Shown: positions 1-9,749, counted from the stretch's first letter. The stretch is 64,000 nt of DNA from MSPOR6 sp964652195 (GCA_964652195.1 CAZZBB010000012.1:1-64000), one strand, 5' to 3'. The notes: generated by a model from the letters alone, not told the origin. Made by a program: numbers and translations.

Positions 1-23
1 GTTTATCAGATGAGGGAGAACAC

Positions 24-1838
24 ATGCATAACGACTCCATAGATGATACTATGCAATGGAACTTACCCAAGGATGCAATGGCGCGTTTTGGTAAGGGCGG
101 TATAAGAGATATATTGTATTCTCCCGATGGATCAACGTTAGTTGTCGCTGGAAAAATTGGTCTTTGGCTTTACGATACTTCCACATATAAAGCAATCGAC
201 ATGATACCGTTAGAATCTACTGAATTTAATTGCTTAGACTATAGTGCTGATGGAAATTTCTTTGCAGCAGGTGATAGACAAGGAACCATACATTTAGTAA
301 ATAACAAAACTGGAAATAAAACAGAAATAAAGGCTCATACCAGTTGGGTGAATGGTCTTTCCTTCAGTCCTGATGGTACAATCCTTGCAAGTGCTGGTCG
401 AGACTTTATTATTCAGCTCTGGGAGGTTAATACGGGTCAACATATTAAAACACTTAAAAAAACGAATGCAGAAATTCAATGCATTACCTTTAGTCCTGAT
501 GGCAATACACTGGCAAGTGGAGATGATGGGGTAATTCGTTTCTTTGATATCAATAATGGGAATGAAAAGACTATTAATGCTCATACCAGTTGGGTTGATG
601 ATCTATCTTACAGTCCTGATGGAAATGCGTTAATTAGCATCAGTGATGATGACTCATTGTCACTTTGGGATGTCAATACGCTACAGAATAAGAAGATATT
701 AGATGGACCAGTTGAAGGCTATCCTATATCTGTGGACTATAATCCAGATGGGAGGATTATCGCATCCGGTGGAGCGGATAATATAGTACATTTATGGCAC
801 GGTCCTACTGGTGAATATATTACATCTTTCTCAGAATCAAACACTGAAAACACATCGTTTATTGTGACTGTAGTATTTAGTCCGGATGGAAAAACAGTAG
901 CAGGTGCATCTGAAGATGGTTCTATACGATTCTGGGATTTAGCTTCGGGGACACAAAAGAATGCACTCACTGGACACATTCATTCTATCTATTCAGTGGC
1001 ATTCAATCCGAGTGGTACTCAATTAATTAGTGGTAATGGAGATAATACACTAAGTATTTGGAATATAAAATCCAAAAGTCTTGTTAATAACATTATAAGT
1101 GAGTATGAATTAGATCAAGTTGCTTTTAATGAAAAAGGTGATATTATTGCTGGTGGTGGAGGCGCAATCGTTCTCATCACTAAAGATAACCCAGAACAAA
1201 AGAGAGTACTCTCAAAAGTTAAGAAGGGTCTTCACAGCTTTGAGATTACATCAGATGGAAAAACATATGCGACTGGTCATGAAGACAAGAATATCTATTT
1301 ATGGGATTCAAAAACAGGTAAACTTAAGAAAACACTTTCTGGTCATACTGATTATGTCTATAGTACTGCATTTAATCAAGATAATACCTTCTTGGCAAGT
1401 GGTAGTAATGATAACGCTGTCCGGATTTGGGATGTTGAATCTGGAAAGGAAAAGATGATTCTCACGGGACATACAAAAGGAGTTAAGACTGTTACGTTTA
1501 GTCCTGACGGGAAAACACTTGCAAGTGGAGATGGTAATAAGAACATATTTCTTTGGGATATTAATACTGGTGAGAAAAAGATGACACTCATCGGTCATTC
1601 AGATTGGGTGCACTGTTTAGCTTACAGTCCAAATGGTAATATACTTGCAAGTGCTGGTATTGACAAGGGAATCAATCTGTGGAATCCTATTACTGGGGAA
1701 AAACTTAAAACACTTTCTGGGCATACTGCTTGGATTAGAGATATTGCATTTAGTCCTGATGGAGGAATATTAGCAAGTACAGGTGATGATGGAACAGTAC
1801 TTCTTTGGGAAATAAATTATTCAGAACTGATACCATAA
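24..1838 (+). CDS. WD40-repeat beta-propeller protein
   Basis: The 604-residue product is built almost entirely of WD40 repeats, about thirteen units of roughly 42 residues, each with the pattern FSPDG-x-LASG...D-x-x-I-x-LWD. This is enough for two seven-bladed propellers. I see no signal peptide, membrane segment or enzymatic domain, so it is probably a cytoplasmic protein-interaction scaffold. The start is supported by GGGAG at 14-18, five bases before the ATG. The frame is open upstream to the window edge, so a longer N-terminal domain cannot be fully excluded. The neighbouring ABC operon has its own promoter and gives no hint of function. WD40 family assignment is sure; biological role is unknown. 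Confidence 0.93.
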   Translation: MHNDSIDDTMQWNLPKDAMARFGKGGIRDILYSPDGSTLVVAGKIGLWLYDTSTYKAIDMIPLESTEFNCLDYSADGNFFAAGDRQGTIHLVNNKTGNKTEIKAHTSWVNGLSFSPDGTILASAGRDFIIQLWEVNTGQHIKTLKKTNAEIQCITFSPDGNTLASGDDGVIRFFDINNGNEKTINAHTSWVDDLSYSPDGNALISISDDDSLSLWDVNTLQNKKILDGPVEGYPISVDYNPDGRIIASGGADNIVHLWHGPTGEYITSFSESNTENTSFIVTVVFSPDGKTVAGASEDGSIRFWDLASGTQKNALTGHIHSIYSVAFNPSGTQLISGNGDNTLSIWNIKSKSLVNNIISEYELDQVAFNEKGDIIAGGGGAIVLITKDNPEQKRVLSKVKKGLHSFEITSDGKTYATGHEDKNIYLWDSKTGKLKKTLSGHTDYVYSTAFNQDNTFLASGSNDNAVRIWDVESGKEKMILTGHTKGVKTVTFSPDGKTLASGDGNKNIFLWDINTGEKKMTLIGHSDWVHCLAYSPNGNILASAGIDKGINLWNPITGEKLKTLSGHTAWIRDIAFSPDGGILASTGDDGTVLLWEINYSELIP

Positions 1839-1976
1839 TCGCTACTTATATTTTCAAAGTGAGATAAAATACCTAATTATGTTAGATGTATGGATAATGT
1901 GAATGGAAAAAGTGTTAATATTTGTTGTTCTTAGATGATTCCACTTTCACGGAAACCTTCACGAAGCAATTCTACG

Positions 1977-2000
1977 AACCCTTATTCTATAAGGGTTTAT
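1977..2000 (+). terminator. putative rho-independent terminator after the WD40 gene
   Basis: AACCCTTAT (1977-1985) pairs perfectly with ATAAGGGTT (1989-1997) around a three-base loop, followed by an A/T-rich tail that has no long uninterrupted T run. It lies about 140 bases after the WD40 stop codon. Confidence 0.45.
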
Positions 2001-2089
2001 AATTTTAATTATACCAATTCTCCGTGAATCACATATGTTAATATATATATAGCTAAAGTGTGTATTAAATATATTTATGGTTTCATCTG

Positions 2090-2203
2090 ATACCATTTAT
2101 AAAAATGTTTATCCCATGAACAGTTGTTATATGTGGGCTTGAAAACTGTCCAAACTGAAAGTTTATGCTACATTTAAGAGACCTTAATTATCAGAAATGG
2201 TAT
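2090..2203. repeat. MITE-like element with ATACCATTT inverted ends
   Basis: The left end ATACCATTTATAA and the right end TCAGAAATGGTAT are inverted copies apart from a few mismatches and bound 114 bases without a coding frame. The right half (2151-2203, read on the minus strand) is nearly the same as 58287-58341. An element of almost equal size (112 bases) with the same ends lies at 36291-36402. Confidence 0.55.
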
Positions 2204-2299
2204 GAGATCGGGGATCGGAATCCTTCGCATAGAAGAGTCTAATGCTTAAATTGACGCCTATAATGACAAATTATTTACGTACCCTTACGTTTTATACAC

Positions 2300-2328
2300 T
2301 TGCAAATATTAACTTATGCTGCTATAAT
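2300..2328 (+). promoter_or_regulatory. sigma-70 type promoter of the sugar ABC operon
   Basis: TTGCAA (2300-2305), a 17-base spacer and TATAAT (2323-2328), with an extended -10 TGC before the -10 box. It lies about 80 bases ahead of the binding-protein start, which has AAGGAG at 2394-2399. Confidence 0.65.
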
Positions 2329-2410
2329 CGCAACAAAAATTCGTAAAATCCGTACATTAGAATCTTATTTATTTAATGTCCGGTACAGATCGAAAGGAGT
2401 AGTTATCTAA

Positions 2411-3724
2411 ATGAAACAGTTTTCCATAATTACTTTGCTTATTATTTCAGTGGTGATGGTATGTATTCCTTTCACTGCTGAAGCTCAAGAGACCTTAACT
2501 ATTGTTTGGGCAGAATGGGATCCTGCAAACTATTTGCAAGAGTTATCAAAGGATTTTACAGCAGAAACGGGAATAAATGTTGATGTTGTACAGATACCGT
2601 GGGGTAATTTTCAGGATAAAGTTTTTACAGCCTTTGTTGGTAAGAGTAAATTATACGATATCGTAATTGGCGATAGCCAGTGGCTTGGTAGAAATTCTGT
2701 TGGTGGACATTATATTGATCTTACAGATTGGATAAATGAGAACATTGAGGTTGATAAGATCTACGGTCCTGCAATGACCGCTTTCGCCGAATATCCGAAA
2801 GGTAGTAAAAAATACTGGGCACTACCAGCAGAGGTAGATGCCGCAGGATATGTATATAGAAAAGATCTCTTTGAAGATCCAAAAGAGATGAAAGCCTTCT
2901 CAGATAAGTATGGATATGATCTGGCACCCCCTAAAACATATTCACAACTACGGGATGTTGCCGAATTCTTTACGCGTCCAGACCAAGATTTATACGGGAT
3001 AGCAACTTGGTACAGTAAAGAATACGATGGAATATCAATGGGATTCCAGCAAGTCATGTGGAGTTTTGGTGCATCCTATGGTGATTCAGAAAAATATAAA
3101 GTTGATGGATATATCAATAGTAAAGATGCCGAAGAAGCCCTCAATTATTACACAGAATTGCTAAAATTTGCACCTCCAGATGCTCCAAATTACTATTGGC
3201 AAGAAACTCTTAATGCCTATATTTCTGGTAAAGTGGCTATGGGAATGAACTACTTTGCCTTCTTCCCAGGTGTCGTAAATAAAGATACCAATCCTATTTC
3301 TCATGATAAGAGCGGCTTCTTCATAGCTCCTGCAGGTCCAAAAGGACACTATATTAGTATTGGTGGACAAGGAATGTCCATTTCTGAATATTCAGAAAAT
3401 AAGGATATTGCAAAACAATATATGAAATGGTTTATGCAGAAACCCGTACAGGAAAAGTGGGCAAAACTCGGGGGTTTTTCACCTCATAAAGAAGTACTTC
3501 AGTCAGAGACATTTAAGTCTGCAACCCCATTTAATGAGGCATTTGCTGCGAGTTTTCCATATCTCCGTGATTTCTGGGCAGTTCCAGAATATGCAGAGCT
3601 TTTAGAAGTATGTCAGACCAACTGGAGTGAAGCTATTTCAAAGATAAAATCTGCAAAAGAAGCACTCAATACAATTGCCAGAAAACACGAAGAAATCTTT
3701 GAAGATGCGGGTTACTACGATTAG
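2411..3724 (+). CDS. carbohydrate ABC transporter substrate-binding protein (family 1)
   Basis: A periplasmic solute-binding protein of 437 residues. An N-terminal signal peptide of about 25 residues ends near AEAQ. It is followed by the family 1 opening LTIVWAEWDPANYLQELSKDF, then GINVDVVQIPWGNFQDKV and a late YLRDFWAVPEYAELLE segment typical of sugar-binding proteins of the MalE/UgpB type. It should capture a sugar or glycoside and deliver it to the two permeases encoded next. There is a strong promoter upstream and a ribosome site AAGGAG eleven bases before ATG. The exact sugar cannot be read from the sequence. A 373-base gap containing two palindromic repeats separates it from the permease genes. 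Confidence 0.92.
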   Translation: MKQFSIITLLIISVVMVCIPFTAEAQETLTIVWAEWDPANYLQELSKDFTAETGINVDVVQIPWGNFQDKVFTAFVGKSKLYDIVIGDSQWLGRNSVGGHYIDLTDWINENIEVDKIYGPAMTAFAEYPKGSKKYWALPAEVDAAGYVYRKDLFEDPKEMKAFSDKYGYDLAPPKTYSQLRDVAEFFTRPDQDLYGIATWYSKEYDGISMGFQQVMWSFGASYGDSEKYKVDGYINSKDAEEALNYYTELLKFAPPDAPNYYWQETLNAYISGKVAMGMNYFAFFPGVVNKDTNPISHDKSGFFIAPAGPKGHYISIGGQGMSISEYSENKDIAKQYMKWFMQKPVQEKWAKLGGFSPHKEVLQSETFKSATPFNEAFAASFPYLRDFWAVPEYAELLEVCQTNWSEAISKIKSAKEALNTIARKHEEIFEDAGYYD

Positions 3725-3824
3725 TAGAATCTGATAGGATAGTTTATGTTAACATGCAATTAGATTATAGTAAAGTTAATAATTAATGAGACATTTCGAC
3801 GTTCACGAAGACCACCCAGCGTAG

Positions 3825-3843
3825 GGGCGAGGTCCCCTCGCCC
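3825..3843. repeat. G+C-rich palindromic repeat
   Basis: GGGCGAGG (3825-3832) pairs with CCTCGCCC (3836-3843) around a three-base loop. It is much richer in G+C than its surroundings, and there is no T run, so a dispersed intergenic repeat is more likely than a terminator. Confidence 0.5.
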
Positions 3844-3933
3844 GTTGTGGAGTGTTTTATTAATTCCAAAGTTCACTATAAATAACTATCCCACATTGAA
3901 TGTACTGTAATGGGTAATTGATAATCCGACAAT

Positions 3934-3965
3934 TAGGTAGGCGCGCTCTTAGTGCGCACTACCTA
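3934..3965. repeat. palindromic repeat
   Basis: TAGGTAG (3934-3940) pairs with CTACCTA (3959-3965), and inner GCGC pairs with GCGC. It is a second G+C-rich palindrome in the same gap, of a different sequence. Confidence 0.45.
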
Positions 3966-4097
3966 TGTTATTGCTTACATTCAGTAGAATATCCTACTTT
4001 CATCTTCCCTGAATATTTTCTGTTCATATATAGAGAACTAATAGTTTATCATTGTTTCTTATTTTCCTCATTCATTTGCGTTCTATAGATTGACTAT

Positions 4098-5000
4098 ATG
4101 CAGACCAACCGTTTTGCTCGTGGAATGAGCGACTACCAACTTAAGATGGCATTCATCATGCCTACGATGATATTGCTCATCTTAATGAATATCTTCCCTC
4201 TTCTCTGGTCGCTTTTTCTAAGTTTCCATCGTTATAAGGCTTCAATGCCTACAGCACCAAAATACATTGGTGTCAGGAATTATACACGACTCCTCTCGGA
4301 CCCAGAGGTGTGGGGTTATTTTCGTACGACTGCATATTTTGTTGTATTGGCAGTTACTGCACAATTCTTTATCGGTTTTGGTCTTGCCCTTCTTCTAAAT
4401 CGTAAATTTCCTGCCAAAGGTTTTGTAACAACATTACTCCTTCTTCCAATGATGTTGTCTCCAGTAGTAGTGGGTCTATTCTGGCGATTTATACTGGCAT
4501 CAGATAATTCTGGTATATTAAACTATTTTCTTGATATATTTCTAAAATCACCTATACGATGGACAACGGATCCTAATATAGCAATGATAGCAGTTGTCAT
4601 TGTTGATACATGGATGTGGTCCCCATTTATGATGCTCATATCACTGGCGGGATTAAGTGCTGTGCCAAAATCACTATATGAAGCAGCAGATGTTGACAGG
4701 GCATCTGGATGGTTCAAATTTAGAAGGATAACTTTACCATTAGTTTCTCCTCTGCTACTAATTGCATTACTGTTTAGGACTATGGACGCATTTAAGATGT
4801 TTGATATTGTGTATGTATTGACACGTGAAGGGGGACCAGGAACTGTAACTGAGACTGTTTCAATGAATCTCTATAAATTGGCATTTCGTAATTTCAACAC
4901 TGGAAAAGCCTGTGCAATGGCTTATATTCTACTCATCATTATCGTCGCTCTGAGTAATATCTACGTAAAATACCTAAATCAAGTTAAGGCAGATGCATAA
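4098..5000 (+). CDS. sugar ABC transporter permease, MalF/UgpA type
   Basis: An integral inner-membrane subunit of 300 residues with about six hydrophobic helices, starting at residues 17-42. The cytoplasmic EAA loop, which docks the ATPase, is visible at about residues 193-217 (YEAADVDRASGWFKFRRITL). Length is normal for MalF-like permeases without a P2 loop. It lies 18 bases before the second permease and should form the channel with it. No ATP-binding subunit is present nearby; such importers often borrow a shared MsmX/UgpC-type ATPase encoded elsewhere. No clear ribosome site precedes the ATG. Confidence 0.92.
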   Translation: MQTNRFARGMSDYQLKMAFIMPTMILLILMNIFPLLWSLFLSFHRYKASMPTAPKYIGVRNYTRLLSDPEVWGYFRTTAYFVVLAVTAQFFIGFGLALLLNRKFPAKGFVTTLLLLPMMLSPVVVGLFWRFILASDNSGILNYFLDIFLKSPIRWTTDPNIAMIAVVIVDTWMWSPFMMLISLAGLSAVPKSLYEAADVDRASGWFKFRRITLPLVSPLLLIALLFRTMDAFKMFDIVYVLTREGGPGTVTETVSMNLYKLAFRNFNTGKACAMAYILLIIIVALSNIYVKYLNQVKADA

Positions 5001-5018
5001 CTAAAGGTTAACACTGGA

Positions 5019-6341
5019 ATGATTCCATCTATATTCTTCAAGCTATACCTACTTACTCAGTTTTTAGGAGTATTGTTTCTATTAATAATAATATACAAAC
5101 AATACAATTCTGTCTGGAAAAAAATTGTCTTCTTCTCTATATTGATAGCTATCGGCATCATGGTAATTGTTTATATTATGCCAATATACTGGATTTTAGT
5201 TACATCGTTGAAGACACCAGGCGATATTAATACCAAAATACCTAAGTTCTTCTTTAATATATCCTTCGAAAATTATCGTAAACTCCTCCCATCAGCAAAT
5301 ATGCCAATTGTAAGTTATTTTTTCATCATACAGGCTATTTGTGGACTTTTACTATTTGCATCGTTCACATTGATTAAACAACTTCAACAACGAGTAGGAT
5401 TACTAAGAAAAACCGGTTTAGCTTGGAATATTCTGTTTATCATTACATGTCTTTTCGGTTTCTTTAGCACTCAGACAATCTCCAGTCGAACACAAATTGA
5501 TGTGCGTTATCACTTTTTTACACTAATTATATGCACTGTCATTACATACATAATAGTTGTACCCCGGAAAAAACAACAATCATTCGACACAACTACAAAT
5601 ATTGGCTTTCAAAATAAGAATAAAGAACGTTTTGCATTTGTAACTCCTGTCATATTATCAATAATAGGGGTATGTATCGTCTTAGCTAATGGTGGTTCAA
5701 AGTATTTCTATCAACTTCTCAATAGTATAATCATCGGTGGTGGGAGCACTGTACTTGCTGTTGGATTAGGTACATTTTCAGCCTATGCATTTTCAAGATT
5801 CAATATTGCGGGTAAGGATGATCTACTCTTCTTTATATTAAGTACAAGAATGCTACCACCTGTTGTTGTCGTAATTCCCATATATCTAATGTATAGTGCA
5901 TTGGGGTTACGAGATACGCATTTCGGTTTAATTCTACTATACACAACCTTTAATGTCTCGTTTGCAGTATGGCTGATGAAAGGGTTTATTGATGAGATAC
6001 CAAAGGAATACGAAGATGCTGCATTGGTTGACGGTTATACAAGATTTCAAACTTTCATGAAGGTTGTCTTACCCCAATCTGTTACTGGAATTGCTGCTAC
6101 AGCAGTTTTCTGCTTGATTACTGCTTGGAACGAGTTTGCCTTTGCACTTGTACTCACGGAAACAGGTGGACGTGCTGTGACTGCACCACCCTCAATTACA
6201 AGTGCTACTGGTTCAGCAGGTATGGACTGGGGTAAAATAGCAGCTTCAACTTTCGTATTTCTACTTCCTGTTGCTATATTCACATTCTTAATGCGGAATC
6301 ATCTACTCCGCGGTGTCACTTTTGGTGCTGTAAAGAAATAA
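5019..6341 (+). CDS. sugar ABC transporter permease, MalG/UgpE type, with large membrane insertion
   Basis: The C-terminal half (about residues 228-440) is an ordinary MalG-like permease: FYQLLNSIIIGGGSTVLAVGLGTFSAYAFSR region, then the EAA loop at about 329-352 (EYEDAALVDGYTRFQ). The family's first helix and periplasmic segment are at about 47-90 (MPIYWILVTSLKTPGDI ... FENYRKLL). Between them, residues about 91-227 are extra and contain three to four more hydrophobic helices. An additional hydrophobic helix precedes everything at residues 5-27. At 440 residues it is roughly 150 longer than usual for the family. The reading frame is intact throughout, so this is a real insertion rather than an assembly of fragments. 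It probably pairs with the preceding permease. Confidence 0.9.
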   Translation: MIPSIFFKLYLLTQFLGVLFLLIIIYKQYNSVWKKIVFFSILIAIGIMVIVYIMPIYWILVTSLKTPGDINTKIPKFFFNISFENYRKLLPSANMPIVSYFFIIQAICGLLLFASFTLIKQLQQRVGLLRKTGLAWNILFIITCLFGFFSTQTISSRTQIDVRYHFFTLIICTVITYIIVVPRKKQQSFDTTTNIGFQNKNKERFAFVTPVILSIIGVCIVLANGGSKYFYQLLNSIIIGGGSTVLAVGLGTFSAYAFSRFNIAGKDDLLFFILSTRMLPPVVVVIPIYLMYSALGLRDTHFGLILLYTTFNVSFAVWLMKGFIDEIPKEYEDAALVDGYTRFQTFMKVVLPQSVTGIAATAVFCLITAWNEFAFALVLTETGGRAVTAPPSITSATGSAGMDWGKIAASTFVFLLPVAIFTFLMRNHLLRGVTFGAVKK

Positions 6342-6454
6342 GTAGCCTTACTTATACCTAACTTTATAATCTTCAACAAACATTTTTAATGAGATGCCTA
6401 TATATCCCTGGTGTGTAAATATGCATCCATAATTGGTTAAATTGGAGGATACGG

Positions 6455-7903
6455 ATGGCACAAAAAAGAAAAGTAAATCCACGTAAAATTGATGTCAACA
6501 CTCTACCTGGTGCAATGAAAAGACATATCGAACAACTTGGTCTATCATCAATAGAGGAATATAAGAGTTGGTGTAAGAAGAATGATTTTAGTTGTGGTCT
6601 AAATAAAGATTCTCAACAACGACGTATTGAACTTAGTAAAATTGCTATACATAAAATTGACGGTTTAATGTCAAATGAGAAAAGGTCTCGTAATCTGAAG
6701 GATGTCATACCAAAGATATATAACGGAGAATTAACACCTGATAAACTTAGAAACGATATTACCAAAGAAATCGCACAGATATTTCAAATTCAGGAACAAT
6801 CAGAAAATCTTCTCAACCTATTATTGAATATTGAAGAAAAGTCAGAATTATTAGATGATATAAGATTTGTTAAAGCAATACATACTATATCTAAGTATTC
6901 TAATAGATGGATCCGTCCTATACAAACATGGAAGGTGAAAAAACATAATCGAAATAGACAGTTTGCTAATTTACTACGTCACCTGTTTGTTGCCTATGAT
7001 ATGCCTGCATTTATGGATAATGTGTGGTTTACAGATAATTCATCCCATCATGGATGGTATATACACATTGGATCTGGGCAGAATATTAGATCTGCTCCTA
7101 ATTTTCCAGTGCCTCTAACAAAGAAGATGGCACATCATTTTCTTAAGGCACCAAAACAATATTCTATAGAGGAAGCAATCCGATGGGGACAGGTTCAGGC
7201 ACTTGGTGGGGATAAACGACTGACGGATGCACTGCGAGAAACACACCTAATTACTGATTTTTCAAACAACGATTTTTGGTTGAGTGTCATTCGGTTTTTT
7301 ATAGCTAATCCTATGTTAGATGTAAGTCATGTCAATCCAATTGTTGATTTCATTCTGAATCAAAAATTTACTATCAGACAGATTATAGTTAATAGAGGTG
7401 AAGCAGAAGAGATTGACCCTCCCCAACCCAATTTTACAATGAAAGGTAGAACAGCTGAAACACTTTTACACCAAGTGAATGAATGGCATCGACAACTTGG
7501 CAGAGAAACACGGGGTGGACATTTTCAGTGGACACGATCCAATATCGGCGAGGTACAGATAATGCAGGGAAGTAAGGAGAAGGGGAATGAGAGAATTTGG
7601 GAAATTCGAGAACTTCTAAACTCTAACGAGTTAATAGACGAAGGACGGAGAATGAATCATTGTGTTAGCACCTATGGAAAATCTTGCCACGCTGGAAAAA
7701 CCTCAATTTGGACATTAGAAGTAAATGAAAAAGATAAAATAAGAAAGGTCTTAACTATTGAAGTATTATTGGCAAATAAACTGATTCGTCAAATTCGGGG
7801 GAAAAGTAACAGGTTACCAACATTGAGTGAAAAGAATATCATTTTGCAATGGGCAGCAAGTGAAGATCTGAAAATAGCTGAATATGTAAGATTTGTTGTG
7901 TAG
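6455..7903 (+). CDS. PcfJ-like protein, first of a tandem pair
   Basis: A soluble protein of 482 residues. Its C-terminal part carries the PcfJ-family signature, here MNHCVSTYGKSCHAGKTSIW from residue 400, followed by a beta-rich LTIEV...IRQIRGKSNR segment. PcfJ was named on the conjugative plasmid pCF10 of Enterococcus, and the family is common on mobile elements, but its biochemical role is not established. The conserved His402 and Cys403 could be functional. The first 80 residues are basic and helical. GGAGG lies a few bases before the ATG. The next gene is a full-length paralogue; both are intact. Confidence 0.8.
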   Translation: MAQKRKVNPRKIDVNTLPGAMKRHIEQLGLSSIEEYKSWCKKNDFSCGLNKDSQQRRIELSKIAIHKIDGLMSNEKRSRNLKDVIPKIYNGELTPDKLRNDITKEIAQIFQIQEQSENLLNLLLNIEEKSELLDDIRFVKAIHTISKYSNRWIRPIQTWKVKKHNRNRQFANLLRHLFVAYDMPAFMDNVWFTDNSSHHGWYIHIGSGQNIRSAPNFPVPLTKKMAHHFLKAPKQYSIEEAIRWGQVQALGGDKRLTDALRETHLITDFSNNDFWLSVIRFFIANPMLDVSHVNPIVDFILNQKFTIRQIIVNRGEAEEIDPPQPNFTMKGRTAETLLHQVNEWHRQLGRETRGGHFQWTRSNIGEVQIMQGSKEKGNERIWEIRELLNSNELIDEGRRMNHCVSTYGKSCHAGKTSIWTLEVNEKDKIRKVLTIEVLLANKLIRQIRGKSNRLPTLSEKNIILQWAASEDLKIAEYVRFVV

Positions 7904-8034
7904 TATAACTTTTAAATTATTAGAAGAGTGTCAAAGTTTAGTATTATATATATTGAAACTAAGATATTTATGTAATAGACTGTATTTCGTGCACATAAGC
8001 TGCATCTACAGTCATGTTAATTCGGAGGAATAAA

Positions 8035-9480
8035 ATGGCAAAAAGAAGAAAATTGGATCCTCGAAAGACAGATATAAATACCTTGCGAAGTGGCATGAAA
8101 AGACATTTCGTACAACTCGGACTGTTTTCAATAGAGGAATATAAAATGTGGTGTCGTGAACATAACCTTAGTTGTGGTTTGAATAAAAGTTCACGTCAAC
8201 TTCGTGATGAACTGGATTTGATTACTACAAAGAATTTAGTAAGGTTAATGACAGCTGAGAAGAAATCACGGAATTTGAAGGAAATCATACCCCAAATCCA
8301 TAATGGTGAATTAACTGCTGATGAAATAAGGAATGATATTGCAAGGGAAATTGCACAAGTATTTCAAAATAATGGACAAAGTGATGTACTTGTCAACTTG
8401 ATGATGCACCTTGAAGAAAACTCTGAGCTATTTGAAGATAGATCATATATTAAAGCAATGCACTCAATATCAAAGTATGTCGATAGATGGATCCGTCCAA
8501 TTGATACATGGCGTGTTAAAAGACATAATAGAAATAGACAGTTTGCTGATCTATTAAGACATCTATTTGCTGTTTATGATATTCCATTATTCATGGATAG
8601 TGTTTGGTTAACGGACAATTCAAGTCATCATGAATGGTATATTCACATCGGATCTGGTCAGAATATTAGATCTGCTCCTGATCTTCCAGTAACACTGACC
8701 AAAAAGATGGCACATCACTTCCTTTCGTCACCAAAACACTATACTGTTGAAGAGGCTATCCGTTTGGGGCAGGTACATGCACTCGGGGGTGATAAACGTC
8801 TGATGGAGGCACTCCGAGGTACACCCCTGATTCCAGATTTCACAAATGATGAATTCTGGTTGAGTGTTATACGTTTCTTTATAGCGAATCCTATGTTGGA
8901 CCTAAATCAGGTGAATCCAATGCTTGATTTTATTTGGAATCAGAAATTTGAAAACCAGCAGGTATTTGTGGAGAGAGGCGTTGTAGAGGAAATTGATCCT
9001 CCACAACCAAACTTTACAATGAAAGGTAGAACAGTTAAGACTCTCTTACATCAAATGAACGATTGGCATCGTCAACTTGGGAAAGAAACCCGTGAAGGAG
9101 AATTCCAATGGAAACGTTCTGATATTCAGCAGTTATATCGGACAAAAGGAAAGAAAAAGAAAAAGGATATGAAAATATGGAAAATTCGTGAACTCCTTAG
9201 TACACAAGAGCTTAGATACGAAAGTCGTAAATTGAATCATTGTGTCAGTTCCTACGGAAAGTCCTGCCATGCTGGAAAAACATCTATTTGGACATTAGAA
9301 AAAGAGGAAAATGACGAACTTAACAAGTTATTGACTATAGAGGTGTCATTACCTGATAAGGTGATCCGACAAGTTCGTGGCAATCGGAACAGATTACCTA
9401 CATTGAGTGAAAAGCATATACTAACACAGTGGGCAACAAAGGAAAATCTCAGAATGTCTGGTTATGTACGATTTGAGTGA
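8035..9480 (+). CDS. PcfJ-like protein, second of a tandem pair
   Basis: This 481-residue paralogue of the preceding gene aligns with it over the whole length, including the same signature LNHCVSSYGKSCHAGKTSIW at residue 400 of this start. I chose the ATG at 8035 because GGAGG lies at 8024-8028, six bases before it, and because MAKRRKLDPRK then matches the MAQKRKVNPRK start of its neighbour; an upstream ATG at 8014 would add seven unsupported residues. The pair arose by tandem duplication followed by divergence. Different wording in the middle (around residues 370-395) shows the two are not a recent copy. Function is unknown. Confidence 0.8.
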   Translation: MAKRRKLDPRKTDINTLRSGMKRHFVQLGLFSIEEYKMWCREHNLSCGLNKSSRQLRDELDLITTKNLVRLMTAEKKSRNLKEIIPQIHNGELTADEIRNDIAREIAQVFQNNGQSDVLVNLMMHLEENSELFEDRSYIKAMHSISKYVDRWIRPIDTWRVKRHNRNRQFADLLRHLFAVYDIPLFMDSVWLTDNSSHHEWYIHIGSGQNIRSAPDLPVTLTKKMAHHFLSSPKHYTVEEAIRLGQVHALGGDKRLMEALRGTPLIPDFTNDEFWLSVIRFFIANPMLDLNQVNPMLDFIWNQKFENQQVFVERGVVEEIDPPQPNFTMKGRTVKTLLHQMNDWHRQLGKETREGEFQWKRSDIQQLYRTKGKKKKKDMKIWKIRELLSTQELRYESRKLNHCVSSYGKSCHAGKTSIWTLEKEENDELNKLLTIEVSLPDKVIRQVRGNRNRLPTLSEKHILTQWATKENLRMSGYVRFE

Positions 9481-9581
9481 TCTTGATTTCTCATAAAAGC
9501 TATGGTATATTATCAACAAGTATTTTGGCAGTGATTATAATTGATAGTTCACTCAATTAGTATAATAGTAAAGGTGGAATT

Positions 9582-9728
9582 ATGGAGAAGTCTATTTCTA
9601 ATCAGCAGATTAGACAAGAGATAATAAGAATACTCAATACACTATCTCGTGATCAACACAAACAAGTCTTAGATTTCACTCTTCAATTGTCAACAAGACC
9701 ATCAAAGCAATATCCTGTTAATCGATAA
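9582..9728 (+). CDS. small antitoxin-like protein (DUF2281-like)
   Basis: A 48-residue reading frame begins at ATG 9582 and has AGGTGG about six bases ahead. The product contains IIRILNTLSRDQHKQVLDF, close to the LxxLSxxQQxxVLDFxxFL pattern of short DUF2281-type antitoxin proteins that are often encoded before VapC toxins. A degraded VapC-like frame follows directly, which supports this reading. The protein may still be made, but its toxin partner is broken. It could also be a shortened relic itself, because typical members are 60-80 residues long. Confidence 0.5.
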   Translation: MEKSISNQQIRQEIIRILNTLSRDQHKQVLDFTLQLSTRPSKQYPVNR

Positions 9729-9749
9729 TACAAGAAAAAATAAGAAATG

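Larger units (their letters stand above)
1839..2410. other. intergenic region with terminator, MITE-like repeat and promoter
   Basis: I see no protein-coding gene in this 572-base gap. It holds a terminator-like hairpin after the WD40 gene, a 114-base element bounded by ATACCATTT inverted ends, and a good sigma-70 type promoter just before the ABC operon. These are listed separately. Confidence 0.7.
3725..4097. other. intergenic gap inside the ABC operon with two palindromic repeats
   Basis: This 373-base stretch has no coding frame. It carries two unrelated G+C-rich palindromes, described separately, that look like dispersed repeats rather than terminators because neither is followed by a T run. 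Confidence 0.6.

Noticed and set aside
3825..3965. Terminator within the ABC operon
   Set aside because: Both palindromes lack a T run and differ in G+C from true terminators in this window, so they are treated as dispersed repeats.
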